From Endozoicomonas sp965261315 (GTDB taxonomy: Bacteria; Pseudomonadota; Gammaproteobacteria; Pseudomonadales; Endozoicomonadaceae), in contig CBDHDM010000048.1 in the NCBI GenBank assembly GCA_965261315.1, positions 24,789-88,788 on the forward strand: 64,000 bases of DNA. Reading direction: 5' to 3'. Below are positions 35,907 through 44,131 of the stretch, piece by piece (the stretch's first letter is position 1; the number at the start of each line of letters is the position of its first letter). The translations under genes were made by a program, and so were the position numbers. A model generated the notes under the pieces. That model was given only the letters and a program-made list of their open reading frames with translations. It was not told the origin of the DNA and did not search any database.

Positions 35907-36256
35907 ATGAATCGTCTTTGTTCTGTTGTACTGGCTTTTTATGTCAGTTTTTCCGGGATAGTGTTTGCAGAAACTCATCAAAGTCCCTTTCCTGAAATTG
36001 ATTATGATGCCGCAGAGAAAACGTCTATGTTTATGTCTGAAACCACTCGATTTGAATTAAATATTCCAGCAGAAAAAGCGATTTATCTGTTTTCTGCTGA
36101 AGGTGAAAAATACTGGGTGAAAGATTGGGAACCGTCATTACCCAGGGGTGATGGCTTCCAGAAAAACGATGTATTTTATGTAAACGGCTATCCGGGAAAA
36201 CCGATATCGAAAAAAATGATGATCAGATTCAGGCGTGGTTTAAAACGCTGCGCTAA
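35907..36256 (+). pseudogene. SRPBCC-fold paralogue with signal peptide and internal deletion
   Basis: The N-terminus has a signal peptide (ending SGIVFAE) and then YLFSAEGEKYWVKDWEPSLPRGDGF, paralogous to the preceding gene. After NDVFYVNG the frame changes. A different frame then encodes DIEKNDDQIQAWFKTLR with a stop at 36254-36256, matching the C-terminal helix of the paralogue (ANIKNQKAAIDQWLIRH). About 60 codons are missing. The undisturbed frame ends at 36278 with a nonsense tail. Confidence 0.65.
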
Positions 36257-36311
36257 ATATTCCCACCTGGTTTCGTGATGGACACTCCACAAGTTTATTA
36301 AAGAGTTAATA

Positions 36312-36683
36312 ATGATGACAGGAAAGCTTCGTGTATTTTCTCTTGACCCGGTATGTGCATTTAAAACGTTGCATATAACCTTCTCGCTGGTGATTCTGAT
36401 TGCCAGTCTGAAAACCGTGGTCGAAGCGATGGGTGCTTCAAATCAGGCGCTTGTTGCCCTGGCCAGTGTTGAAGCTATTGCTGCCATCTTTTTTATTTTT
36501 CCCGGATTCATTCGCAGTGCCGGTCTGGTTCTGATGGCGATATTTCTTCTGGTCATCATCATCTCGGTGTTGACAGGTATGATTATTAACAACGTACATC
36601 TTGTTCTATATTTTGCCTGTACATTGTTTATTGTTGCTCACGCAAGTAGCTGCTCAAAACGACAGTTAACCGATAATCCATGA
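36312..36683 (+). CDS. Small four-helix membrane protein (DoxX-like)
   Basis: A 123-aa protein with four hydrophobic segments (~20-38, 48-66, 70-88, 93-112). The size and pattern resemble DoxX/DoxD-type or YphA-like membrane proteins, but no diagnostic motif is visible. Its stop overlaps the start of the next gene by 4 bp (ATGA), suggesting one transcript with the VOC protein. Confidence 0.55.
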   Translation: MMTGKLRVFSLDPVCAFKTLHITFSLVILIASLKTVVEAMGASNQALVALASVEAIAAIFFIFPGFIRSAGLVLMAIFLLVIIISVLTGMIINNVHLVLYFACTLFIVAHASSCSKRQLTDNP

Positions 36684-37195
36684 AATCTTCCCGACTGTTC
36701 GCTTCACTTTGTCTATGCGCTGGTCTGGCTACTTGTCTGTCATATGCCAGCAGTGTTCAGGCTGAACAACACGCTCACGCCAAGGAGCCAACCAGGATGA
36801 GCCATCCGGAAAAAATCACCCGCCCTACTCACGAGCTGGCAGTGCTCACAGTCTGGGCTGAAGCCAGTAAGCTGGAAGCAACGGCGGCGTTTTATCAGAA
36901 TGTTCTCAGTCTGAAGCCCGTTGATGCTGACAACCCCTACATTCTTAATGCTGGCGGTAGCTTTATTGTCATCATGGAAGGAAAGCTGGCACCGCCAGTG
37001 GATACTGCCCGTCGCTGGCCGTTGTTTGCTCTGACTGTTCCCAGTCTTGATGACGCGTTGGAACAACTGCGAAAGGCTGATGTGGCGCTTCCCTGGGGTA
37101 TTGAAGAGTATGGGGAGCCAGCGCCGTATTCCCGATACGTTATGTTTAACGATCCCGCGGGCAACCTGATTGAGCTGGTGGAGTGGTTGAATTAA
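36680..37195 (+). CDS. Exported VOC-family (glyoxalase-like) protein
   Basis: A 171-aa protein with a signal peptide (MKSSRLFASLCLCAGLATCLSY...VQA, cleavage ~residue 28) and one vicinal-oxygen-chelate module: LAVLTVWAEASKLEATAAFYQNVLSL opening and the ending YVMFNDPAGNLIELVEW. Possible metal ligands are His 51 and the final Glu. Export of a VOC protein to the periplasm is uncommon. A MerR regulator is convergent 7 bp downstream. Confidence 0.75.
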   Translation: MKSSRLFASLCLCAGLATCLSYASSVQAEQHAHAKEPTRMSHPEKITRPTHELAVLTVWAEASKLEATAAFYQNVLSLKPVDADNPYILNAGGSFIVIMEGKLAPPVDTARRWPLFALTVPSLDDALEQLRKADVALPWGIEEYGEPAPYSRYVMFNDPAGNLIELVEWLN

Positions 37196-37202
37196 GGAAT
37201 AT

Positions 37203-37724
37203 TCAGGATCTGGCCCGGTTCCGTATCTCCCGGATTTCATCGGGGTCAATATGCAGGGAAGCCAGAAACTGTTCGTGGGCATCTGGCTGTACCTTTTCAA
37301 ATTGTCTGTGCCAGTTTTCAAGGGTCTCGTCATCAAAACCGGCAGCGTGGCATACCTTGAGCCAGCTTTCTTTGTTGAGGGCTGTTTTTTCCAATAGCGG
37401 AGCCTTACCCAGAAGCACACAGATACCTTTCTGTTGCTCCCGCAAAACCTCAATTTGACGTTCGATGGCTGCAAATTGATTGTTTAACATCTGTTCAAGA
37501 TCATTGCCGCACCGTTCATTCAGCAATGTTGCTATCTCTTTCACGGGCATACCGTAAGAGCGATAGCCGACAATCGCCTCAAGCTTTTCTTCAGCGGCTT
37601 TGCCATACAGCCGGTAGCCACTGTCAGAGCGGTGATCGGGTGAAAGAAGACCTTCCCGTTCGTAGTAAAGAATGGTTGTTCTGGAAAGGTTGTATTTTCT
37701 TCCCAGCTGGCTGACGGTCAACAT
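37203..37724 (-). CDS. MerR-family regulator
   Basis: A 173-aa protein from ATG 37724, which follows GGAGG by six bases; a longer frame from 37769 is rejected. The N-terminal HTH (LTVSQLGRKYNLSRTTILYYEREGLLSPDHRSDSGYRLYG, in two halves) is canonical MerR. A coiled coil (~75-110) and a C-terminal domain with KVCHAAGFDDETLENWHRQFE, similar to TipA-type multidrug-binding domains, follow. It lacks the Cys set of metal sensors, so an organic effector is likely. Confidence 0.85.
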   Translation of the reverse strand: MLTVSQLGRKYNLSRTTILYYEREGLLSPDHRSDSGYRLYGKAAEEKLEAIVGYRSYGMPVKEIATLLNERCGNDLEQMLNNQFAAIERQIEVLREQQKGICVLLGKAPLLEKTALNKESWLKVCHAAGFDDETLENWHRQFEKVQPDAHEQFLASLHIDPDEIREIRNRARS

Positions 37725-37796
37725 AACCACCTCCGGCAAAAACAGGTGGTGATTATTAACCCTGCACATATAGACGGGTCAATACATGCTACGAAC

Positions 37797-38177
37797 CTAT
37801 GAGTCCGCTGGAAGGTTGTGCATCGCCTCAATATTATGCCCATCAGGGTCCAGCACAAAACAGGCGTAATAACATTCCCCGTACTGGGGTCTTGGGCCAG
37901 GAGAACCATTGTCTTTGGCTCCAACGGCTAATGCAGCCGCATAAAACGCATTGACTGACTCGTGATCTGAAGCCCGAAAGGCAACATGAACAGGGGTTAT
38001 GTCATTACTGGTTTTATGCGCTTGAATTTCGAAAAGGCATCCGGAGCCAATATCGAATGCCCAAAAGATATTCTCTTTCCCAAACGACACTTTATACCCC
38101 AGGGGTTTAAATGCCTTCTCATAAAACGTCTTGCTCTCCTCAAGGTTTTTCACCGATATGGTTATGTGATCTATCAT
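37797..38177 (-). CDS. VOC-family protein (glyoxalase/bleomycin-resistance fold)
   Basis: A 126-aa single VOC module: MIDHITISVKNLEESKTFYEKAF with the first ligand His, VHVAFRASDHESVNAFYAAAL, and FVLDPDGHNIEAMHN with the final Glu. Cytoplasmic. It is probably cotranscribed with the MerR gene downstream (72 bp), hence a drug-binding or detoxifying role is inferred. Length is normal for the group. Confidence 0.85.
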   Translation of the reverse strand: MIDHITISVKNLEESKTFYEKAFKPLGYKVSFGKENIFWAFDIGSGCLFEIQAHKTSNDITPVHVAFRASDHESVNAFYAAALAVGAKDNGSPGPRPQYGECYYACFVLDPDGHNIEAMHNLPADS

Positions 38178-38337
38178 TCATCTCTTCCTGCTAATGTGAG
38201 TCAAAGCCTGAGTGGCATGACAACGGATGACCTTTCACATTTTAACAAATGGCCACTGGACGGATCAGCAGTGTTTCGGTGCTTTAACTGAATTTTTACA
38301 AGCGAAGGGAGAAAGCCCTCCTCCCGGTTGATTGGGT

Positions 38338-38946
38338 TCACAATACTGGAAATAACCGGTCAATAGATGCCGATACCTGTTGTCTCGCAGAGCCAGTAAT
38401 AGCAGAACCGTGAGATGGCAGCAAATGAGAGAAGGGCAGGTCTTTTAACCGCATAAAATCGGATGGGTCTGGCTGGCTGGTTTTCAGCCATTGAGGGCCA
38501 ATGTTAGCCGCTTTGATGAAGCCGTTTTCTTTGAGAAATTCTGCTGCTTTTGGACTGAAATAGTCGTCAACTTCAGCCCAGTTCTGCAGGCTGTCAGCAG
38601 CAATCAGAATTCCTCCTTCCCGTTCCAGCAATAACAGAGCCTCGGGCATTTTCGCACAGTTATAGTTGAATAGCCTGGCAGAAGATATTGGTAAATGGTC
38701 TTTTGTTAAAAGGTCATCGGGTATCAGACCATTCTGGTGCTCCATTCCAGGTAATGACCAGTACCGGGCCTGGTAACGGTTGAGGTAAAAAGGATCGTCC
38801 AGGCCGTTTTTCTGGCCCAGATGGAAAGCGCCCAGTTGAACAATATGCTTGACTCTTCCCAGGCTATCCAGCTGTTTGAGACCCTGTTCATCAAGACGTA
38901 CCGCACTGATCAGTGTTAAATCCAGTCCTTCACGAATGATGGTCAT
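38338..38946 (-). pseudogene. DUF4336-like MBL-fold protein truncated by IS copy 2
   Basis: The frame contains MTIIREGLDLTLISAVRLDEQGLKQLDSLG and KHIVQLGAFHLGQ near its start and HLLPSHGSAI near its end, fitting a DUF4336/metallo-hydrolase-like protein. The 5' end runs into IS copy 2 at 38947; the only in-frame ATG upstream (38952) comes from the IS itself. Perhaps 30-40 N-terminal residues are lost. The remainder is open and may have been recently intact. Confidence 0.65.
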
Positions 38947-40571
38947 CAGCAATTCCCGATGAATTCCGGAGCCTTACTACCACGCAACACGCAGAGGAAG
39001 CAATAAAAACTCACCCGCACAATTTATCGACTAAAATTGATCTTTACTAAATCATCGTCGTCGGATCAATTATGGGTACTGCCATACAGAAAAAAGTCAG
39101 GCAATTCAGTGCTACTTATCTCATAAAAACAGTTTCTGAATGCTTTGAAAAAATAACTGATCACCGTCCCAATCAGTGCATCATTCCATTTGCCAATTTT
39201 CCTAAATCTGCTTTTGCCATGATGCATCAAAAGTGTGATTCGCTGTTAGCATTCGATGAGGAAAGGCTCGACGAAGTATGCTGCCATAATCTCGAAAAAC
39301 TTTACCATATTAAGGATGGTAGTGTTCCTTCTGACACAAGAATGAGAGAAGTTATTGACCCTGTAGATCCCGCCGAACTTAAGAAACCCTTCAAAGAACT
39401 ATTCAACATTGTTCAGCGTAATGGAGCCCTGAAAGGATTCGAATTCAAATGCGGAAAGCTAAAAGACCATTACCTCCTTCCTATTGATGGCACTGGTCTT
39501 TTTTATTCAGGAACCTGTCGTTGTGATGACTGTTGCATCATGAATGAAGGCAAAAAGAATGAAGCCTATTATCACAATATTATGGGTGGGTGTATTGTCC
39601 ATCAAAATCAGAAAACCGTGATTCCTTTAGCACCGGAAGCCATTTGCAAACAAGATGGTACGACAAAAAATGATTGTGAAAAAGCGGCTATCCGACGTTT
39701 TCTGGCACAGGTAAAACACGACCACCCGCAACTAAAACTGGTCATTCTTCTCGATGGCTTATACGCTGACAATCCCACCATTGCTCTGATCAAGAAGTAT
39801 GGCTGGCACTATATTATCGTCGCAAAAGATGGCAATCATGTGTCGCTTATTGAGGCCATGAATGAGCTTTATGATCAGGGTGAAGTTAAGCACCACACCA
39901 TCGTTGATAAAGAGAACAATACAACTCACAGATTCCGCTATGCAAATAATGTAACCCTGAATCTGCAGGATGATGCAGAGCAGGTCAATGTCCTGGATTA
40001 TATTGAAATTGATAAAGCGGGTAATTCGCATGTCTGGTGTTGGATAACCGATATTGAATTGACTAAAAAGACAGTTGAATCCGTCATGAGAGGAGGTCGT
40101 TGTAGATGGCATATTGAGAATCAAACGTTTAACACCCTGAAGAACCAAGGCTATCAACTTGAGCACAGCTATGGTCATGGCGAATATCACCTGGCTACGA
40201 ATTTCGCCTACCTTACATTCCTGGCTTTTCTTTTCGATCAGATTCAGGAGTTGGCTTGTCCACGATTTCAAAAAGCTTTAAATAAACCAGCGAAGCCAAC
40301 ACGAAAACGATTATGGAAAAAAATAACCAGTTTTTTTCTTACCTTGATGATTGATAGTTGGGATGCTTTGTTCAAGGCAATTGCACACGGTTGCAAATCC
40401 CAGAAGCTGGCATTTGATACTTCCTAATGCGGTAGATAGCCAGGTATTCAGGGTTAGAGAAGATGAATTTTTCCAGCGCAAAGTCGCTATTGTTTTTCTT
40501 TTTTCCTGAGCATTTTGAGTACGCCTACGCATCTGATAAAGATGTTGTCGTGTAATCGTCGGGAGTGGCTG
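38947..40571 (+). mobile_element. IS4-superfamily insertion sequence, copy 2 (1,625 bp)
   Basis: Same orientation and length as copy 1 at an offset of 7,471 bp, with only two observed base differences (40148 A, 40481 A). It interrupts the MBL-fold gene on its left and ends 100 bp before the repeat-protein gene. With copy 1 it brackets 33101-38946 like a composite transposon. Confidence 0.9.
39072..40427 (+). CDS. DDE transposase of IS copy 2
   Basis: A 451-aa protein identical to the product of copy 1, including the two Asp motifs and the WHIEN Glu motif. The single coding difference at 40148 is silent. Confidence 0.9.
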   Translation: MGTAIQKKVRQFSATYLIKTVSECFEKITDHRPNQCIIPFANFPKSAFAMMHQKCDSLLAFDEERLDEVCCHNLEKLYHIKDGSVPSDTRMREVIDPVDPAELKKPFKELFNIVQRNGALKGFEFKCGKLKDHYLLPIDGTGLFYSGTCRCDDCCIMNEGKKNEAYYHNIMGGCIVHQNQKTVIPLAPEAICKQDGTTKNDCEKAAIRRFLAQVKHDHPQLKLVILLDGLYADNPTIALIKKYGWHYIIVAKDGNHVSLIEAMNELYDQGEVKHHTIVDKENNTTHRFRYANNVTLNLQDDAEQVNVLDYIEIDKAGNSHVWCWITDIELTKKTVESVMRGGRCRWHIENQTFNTLKNQGYQLEHSYGHGEYHLATNFAYLTFLAFLFDQIQELACPRFQKALNKPAKPTRKRLWKKITSFFLTLMIDSWDALFKAIAHGCKSQKLAFDTS

Positions 40572-40671
40572 CTCATGGCCTGAGCTGTGACGGTAATTCG
40601 ATCATTAAGGAACTAATAGACTGTTTCCTGTGTCTAATCTGAAACGGTTTAATGAATAAAATTTATAAATA

Positions 40672-42459
40672 ATGATCCCACCCTATAATGCATCAAGTCT
40701 GGCGACGGGAAGTGCGAATTCCATTGGGTTATCTTCATCTGGCAGTGATCACACAACACCATCAAGCTCTTTCTATTCAGGTCGGCACGTATCAAGACAA
40801 GAACCCATTGGGAACAGCTTCCGAACCATAAATAATTATGAGCCCCCTACAGAAAAAGGATCTTTAAAGAGAAATGTTTCTCACATGCAAGATGCAGTAC
40901 AGGATGAAAAATTAAAAAGAAAACGACCAGATCATGAAAATGAGCATCAACAAGATTCATTGATAACGACTTTCGATCAATTAAAGGACCTTTGCCAAGA
41001 ACGCAAAATCACCGTTAAACCAACATTAGATAAGCTGATTAATTCTTGCCCGAATGAGTCGAAAGTCCAACTGCTATCCAAGCTTGGCATTTATTTTAGT
41101 AGTCTGGAAAGAACAGTTAAGAACACAGGTACGATTACCAGCATGCTCTTGAAGGGCGAAGGAACCTCAAGTACAAAGAAACACATTAACGACTTTCTGA
41201 CTATTGAAGACCGTGATATACAAGCAATAGCATGTTATCCATTTATTAAATCCATTTCTTCCATCTGTCATGGTAAAGGCTTTCCCAAAGCCGGGGACGT
41301 GGACACGCTGCTGAAGCTACCGAGCCTCCAGAAGGATGGCCAGCTTGACCGGCAACTGCTGAGCTCCATTTCTTCCATGATGAGTAGCCGGGGCTTTCCC
41401 AAAGCCGGGGACGTGGACACGCTGCTGAAGCTACCGAGCCTCCAGAAGGATGGCCAGCTTGACCGGCAACTGCTGAGCTCCATTTCTTCCATGATGAGTA
41501 GCCGGGGCTTTCCCAAAGCCGGGGACGTGGACACGCTGCTGAAGCTACCGAGCCTCCAGAAGGATGGCCAGCTTGACCGGCAACTGCTGAGCTCCATTTC
41601 TTCCATGATGAGTAGCCGGGGCTTTCCCAAAGCCGGGGACGTGGACACGCTGCTGAAGCTACCGAGCCTCCAGAAGGATGGCCAGCTTGACCGGCAACTG
41701 CTGAGCTCCATTTCTTCCATCTGTAATGGTAAAGGCTTTCCCAAAGCCGGGGACGTGGACACGCTGCTGAAGCTACCGAGCCTCCAGAAGGATGGCCAGC
41801 TTGACCGGCAACTGCTGAGCTCCATTTCTTCCATCTGTAATGGTAAAGGCTTTCCCAAAGCCGGGGACGTGGACACGCTGCTGAAGCTACCGAGCCTCCA
41901 GAAGGATGGCCAGCTTGACCGGCAACTGCTGAGCTCCATTTCTTCCATGATGAGTAGCCGGGGCTTTCCCAAAGCCGGGGACGTGGACACGCTGCTGAAG
42001 CTACCGAGCCTCCAGAAGGATGGCCAGCTTGACCGGCAACTGCTGAGCTCCATTTCTTCCATCTGTCATGGTAAAGGCTTTCCCAAAGCCGGGGACGTGG
42101 ACACGCTGCTGAAGCTACCGAGCCTCCAGAAGGATGGCCAGCTTGACCGGCAACTGCTGAGCTCCATTTCTTCCATCTGTCATGGTAAAGGCTTTCCCAA
42201 AGCCGGGGACGTGGACACGCTGCTGAAGCTACCGAGCCTCCAGAAGGATGGCCAGCTTGACCGGCAACTGCTGAGCTCCATTTCTTCCATCTGTAATGGT
42301 AAAGGCTTTCCGAACGAGAATTTAGTATCACGAATTATAGAATCTATAGGTCTCAATAATCTGGAACTACCAGAATATATCGATGAACTCCTTTCATCAG
42401 AGAGTTTTGATTTCGATGAAAACTTTTGGAATTCACTTTTAATAGACGAAATACTCTGA
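40672..42459 (+). CDS. TAL-effector-like 38-residue repeat protein, candidate nucleomodulin
   Basis: A 595-aa protein I cannot assign to a named family. Residues 1-70 are rich in Ser/Thr/Asn and look disordered. A basic cluster KLKRKRP (80-86) resembles a classical nuclear localisation signal. Residues ~95-200 are helical and hold degenerate repeat-like segments. Residues 203-544 are nine 38-residue repeats (GFPKAGDVDTLLKLP... DRQLLSSISS + five variable residues). The tail 545-595 is acidic with bulky residues (SFDFDENFWNSLLIDEIL), like a eukaryotic activation domain. Variation is confined to positions 34-38 of each repeat (MMSSR, ICHGK or ICNGK), just after a helix ending SISS, recalling the AxAS-RVD arrangement of TAL effectors. 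No Shine-Dalgarno sequence is evident. It lies between IS elements. DNA binding and secretion are inference only. Confidence 0.7.
   Translation: MIPPYNASSLATGSANSIGLSSSGSDHTTPSSSFYSGRHVSRQEPIGNSFRTINNYEPPTEKGSLKRNVSHMQDAVQDEKLKRKRPDHENEHQQDSLITTFDQLKDLCQERKITVKPTLDKLINSCPNESKVQLLSKLGIYFSSLERTVKNTGTITSMLLKGEGTSSTKKHINDFLTIEDRDIQAIACYPFIKSISSICHGKGFPKAGDVDTLLKLPSLQKDGQLDRQLLSSISSMMSSRGFPKAGDVDTLLKLPSLQKDGQLDRQLLSSISSMMSSRGFPKAGDVDTLLKLPSLQKDGQLDRQLLSSISSMMSSRGFPKAGDVDTLLKLPSLQKDGQLDRQLLSSISSICNGKGFPKAGDVDTLLKLPSLQKDGQLDRQLLSSISSICNGKGFPKAGDVDTLLKLPSLQKDGQLDRQLLSSISSMMSSRGFPKAGDVDTLLKLPSLQKDGQLDRQLLSSISSICHGKGFPKAGDVDTLLKLPSLQKDGQLDRQLLSSISSICHGKGFPKAGDVDTLLKLPSLQKDGQLDRQLLSSISSICNGKGFPNENLVSRIIESIGLNNLELPEYIDELLSSESFDFDENFWNSLLIDEIL
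41278..42303 (+). repeat. Nine tandem 114-bp coding repeats
   Basis: Nine units of exactly 114 bp (38 codons) run from 41278 to 42303. By eye, 99 bp of each unit are identical throughout, and only the last 15 bp differ, in three versions (ATGATGAGTAGCCGG, ATCTGTCATGGTAAA, ATCTGTAATGGTAAA). Counting the pre-repeat boundary, the order is HG, SS, SS, SS, NG, NG, SS, HG, HG, NG. The repeats are GC-richer than the flanking coding sequence. Confidence 0.92.
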
Positions 42460-42618
42460 CTCTTATCAAAAATAATTTATTGAGAGTGCATTTAAAATTC
42501 TTCCAAAATCGAGCCTGCCACCTATCCAGGCAGACCAATTGATTAAAGAGCAACACCTTCCTTCCACATAAACACCAATGAAAGCTATAATCAAAACAGG
42601 TCATTTTGAACTGGTGGT

Positions 42619-43311
42619 TTAAGGACAATTTAATCCGCTGATGACAGACGGCCACATATCAGAACAGATAAACTCCAGCTGCTTACTTCTGGCCTCTGTG
42701 AAGAACTCGAAAAAACTGCGAATAGTTTTCTCTGTTCGCTCCTCACCAATCCACAACAAGCGCGTACAACCGTGGTCAATCTGGTAAACAACGGTGAGGT
42801 ACTTATGACCTACCTGGTAAGCTACCTCATCAACACCGATGGCTTTTATCTTGTCCAGGCATCGATGCTTAAGCCCCCAGTCCACTATATATTCAACAGA
42901 ATGAAAGACCTTTTCCCATGAGGTATTAAAGGTCACGGCTACTTCCTTCCACGATAATTTCCTGGCCCAAAATGCAAGGTATTGCATGTATGCTTTGGTA
43001 AGCTCCTTTTTACCCTGAGCCCATGGAACCTCCTCAACCTTTACGCCACAGGTGCGGCAATCAACTCGACGCATCTTATAAAGGAGAAAGGTTCTGTAAC
43101 CCCATATTGGGATGAACTCAAACCGGCGTATATTGAGTTGATCATAGCCTGGTGCAGGGTTGTGACAAACAGAACAGATAGCGTGCCCATTCTTTCTGGG
43201 AACCACCGTTATATCGAGCACTTCAGCACCTCGATATATGGCAAGCTCCACTGATTGATAAATAAAAGACTTGAATTTGTGGCATTTATTAAGGAGAGTC
43301 TTTATAGGCAT
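42619..43311 (-). pseudogene. ISL3-family transposase, C-terminally truncated
   Basis: The N-terminal ~230 residues of an ISL3-type transposase: zinc-finger cysteines (CSVCHNPAPGYD, DCRTCGVKVEEVPWA), the helical HTH segment ELTKAYMQYLAFWARKLSWKEVA and the first catalytic Asp in AIGVDEVAY, then CSDMWPSVISG with the second Asp. Homologues continue for ~170 more residues with the final Glu, but here a stop follows shortly after. The likely start is MPIKTLLNKC at 43311. No inverted repeats were found. Confidence 0.8.
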
Positions 43312-43437
43312 TTGTCGGGCCTTCTGTTGCTTTTCTGTTCGTAGCAAAAAAACATACAGAGGGTTTCGGCAGGTGCTTTTCCTCCTGAAATATACTCAAT
43401 TTACCCACAGATATCTCTGAAGAGCCAAAAAAGAAGG

Positions 43438-44085
43438 CATTATCCAGGTTGGCTGCTTTGATCATGTACGCCGTAAATTCACCGATGCCAAAAAAGGCGA
43501 AGCCAAACCGGGCAAGAAGGTGAAGAACAGCAAGGTCAGCAAAGCCGATGTTGCGTTGGGTAAAATCCGCAAGCTGTATGCCATTGAAGAGGCCATCAAA
43601 GGCCTGACTGCTCCGGAAAAGAAGACTCGGCGACAACAGGAGAGCAAGCCCCTGCTGGATGACCTGCACCAGTGGTTACAGAAAAACATCACCCGGCTGG
43701 TACCTGACAGCCTGACCCATAAAGCAATGAGCTATGCCCTGAACCAATGGCCGAAACTGGTCGTGTACTGTGAAGATGGGGATATCAATATCAGTAATGC
43801 AGCGGCGGAAAATGCTATCCGCCCCTTCACTCTTGGTCGCAAGAACTGGCTCTTTGCAGACACACCCAAGGGTGCCAAAGCCAGTGCCATCTATTACAGC
43901 CTGATTGAAAGCGCAAAAGGCAATGGGCTGGAGCCTTTCCAATACCTGAGCCACATTTTAAAAGAACTGCCTTACGCTGACACGATTGAGAAACTGGAAC
44001 AGCTTCTGCCCTGGGCAGTGAAGGCGGCTCAAGAATAAGCAGATCTGTTGGGATTGGCTATAACGCTGGTTATATTGGCGCTTAC
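43438..44085 (+). pseudogene. IS66-family transposase (TnpC) 3' fragment with right end
   Basis: The frame from ~43438 to the stop at 44038 encodes VGCFDHVRRKFTDAKKG, LYAIEEAIKGLTAPEKKTRRQQ, INISNAAAENAIRPFTLGRKNWLF and a C-terminal LPYADTIEKLEQLLPW, diagnostic for the last ~200 residues of IS66 TnpC (catalytic Glu in NAAENAIRP). The 5' two-thirds are missing. GGCGCTTAC at 44077-44085 is the reverse complement of the IS66-type end GTAAGCGCC, marking the element's right terminus. Confidence 0.85.
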
Positions 44086-44131
44086 TTTCTTTTAGGGGGA
44101 GGCAGGTGGCCACTGCATGTTTTCACTCTAG

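Noticed and set aside
30189..38946. The two MBL-fold fragments (30189 and 38338) as halves of one gene
   Set aside because: They lie on opposite strands and belong to different MBL subgroups (NAPE-PLD-like versus DUF4336-like).
41246..42331. Long minus-strand open frames (up to 361 aa) across the repeat array
   Set aside because: They are antisense shadows created by the 114-bp periodicity, which keeps every frame open; the plus-strand frame has the start, unique ends and sensible composition.
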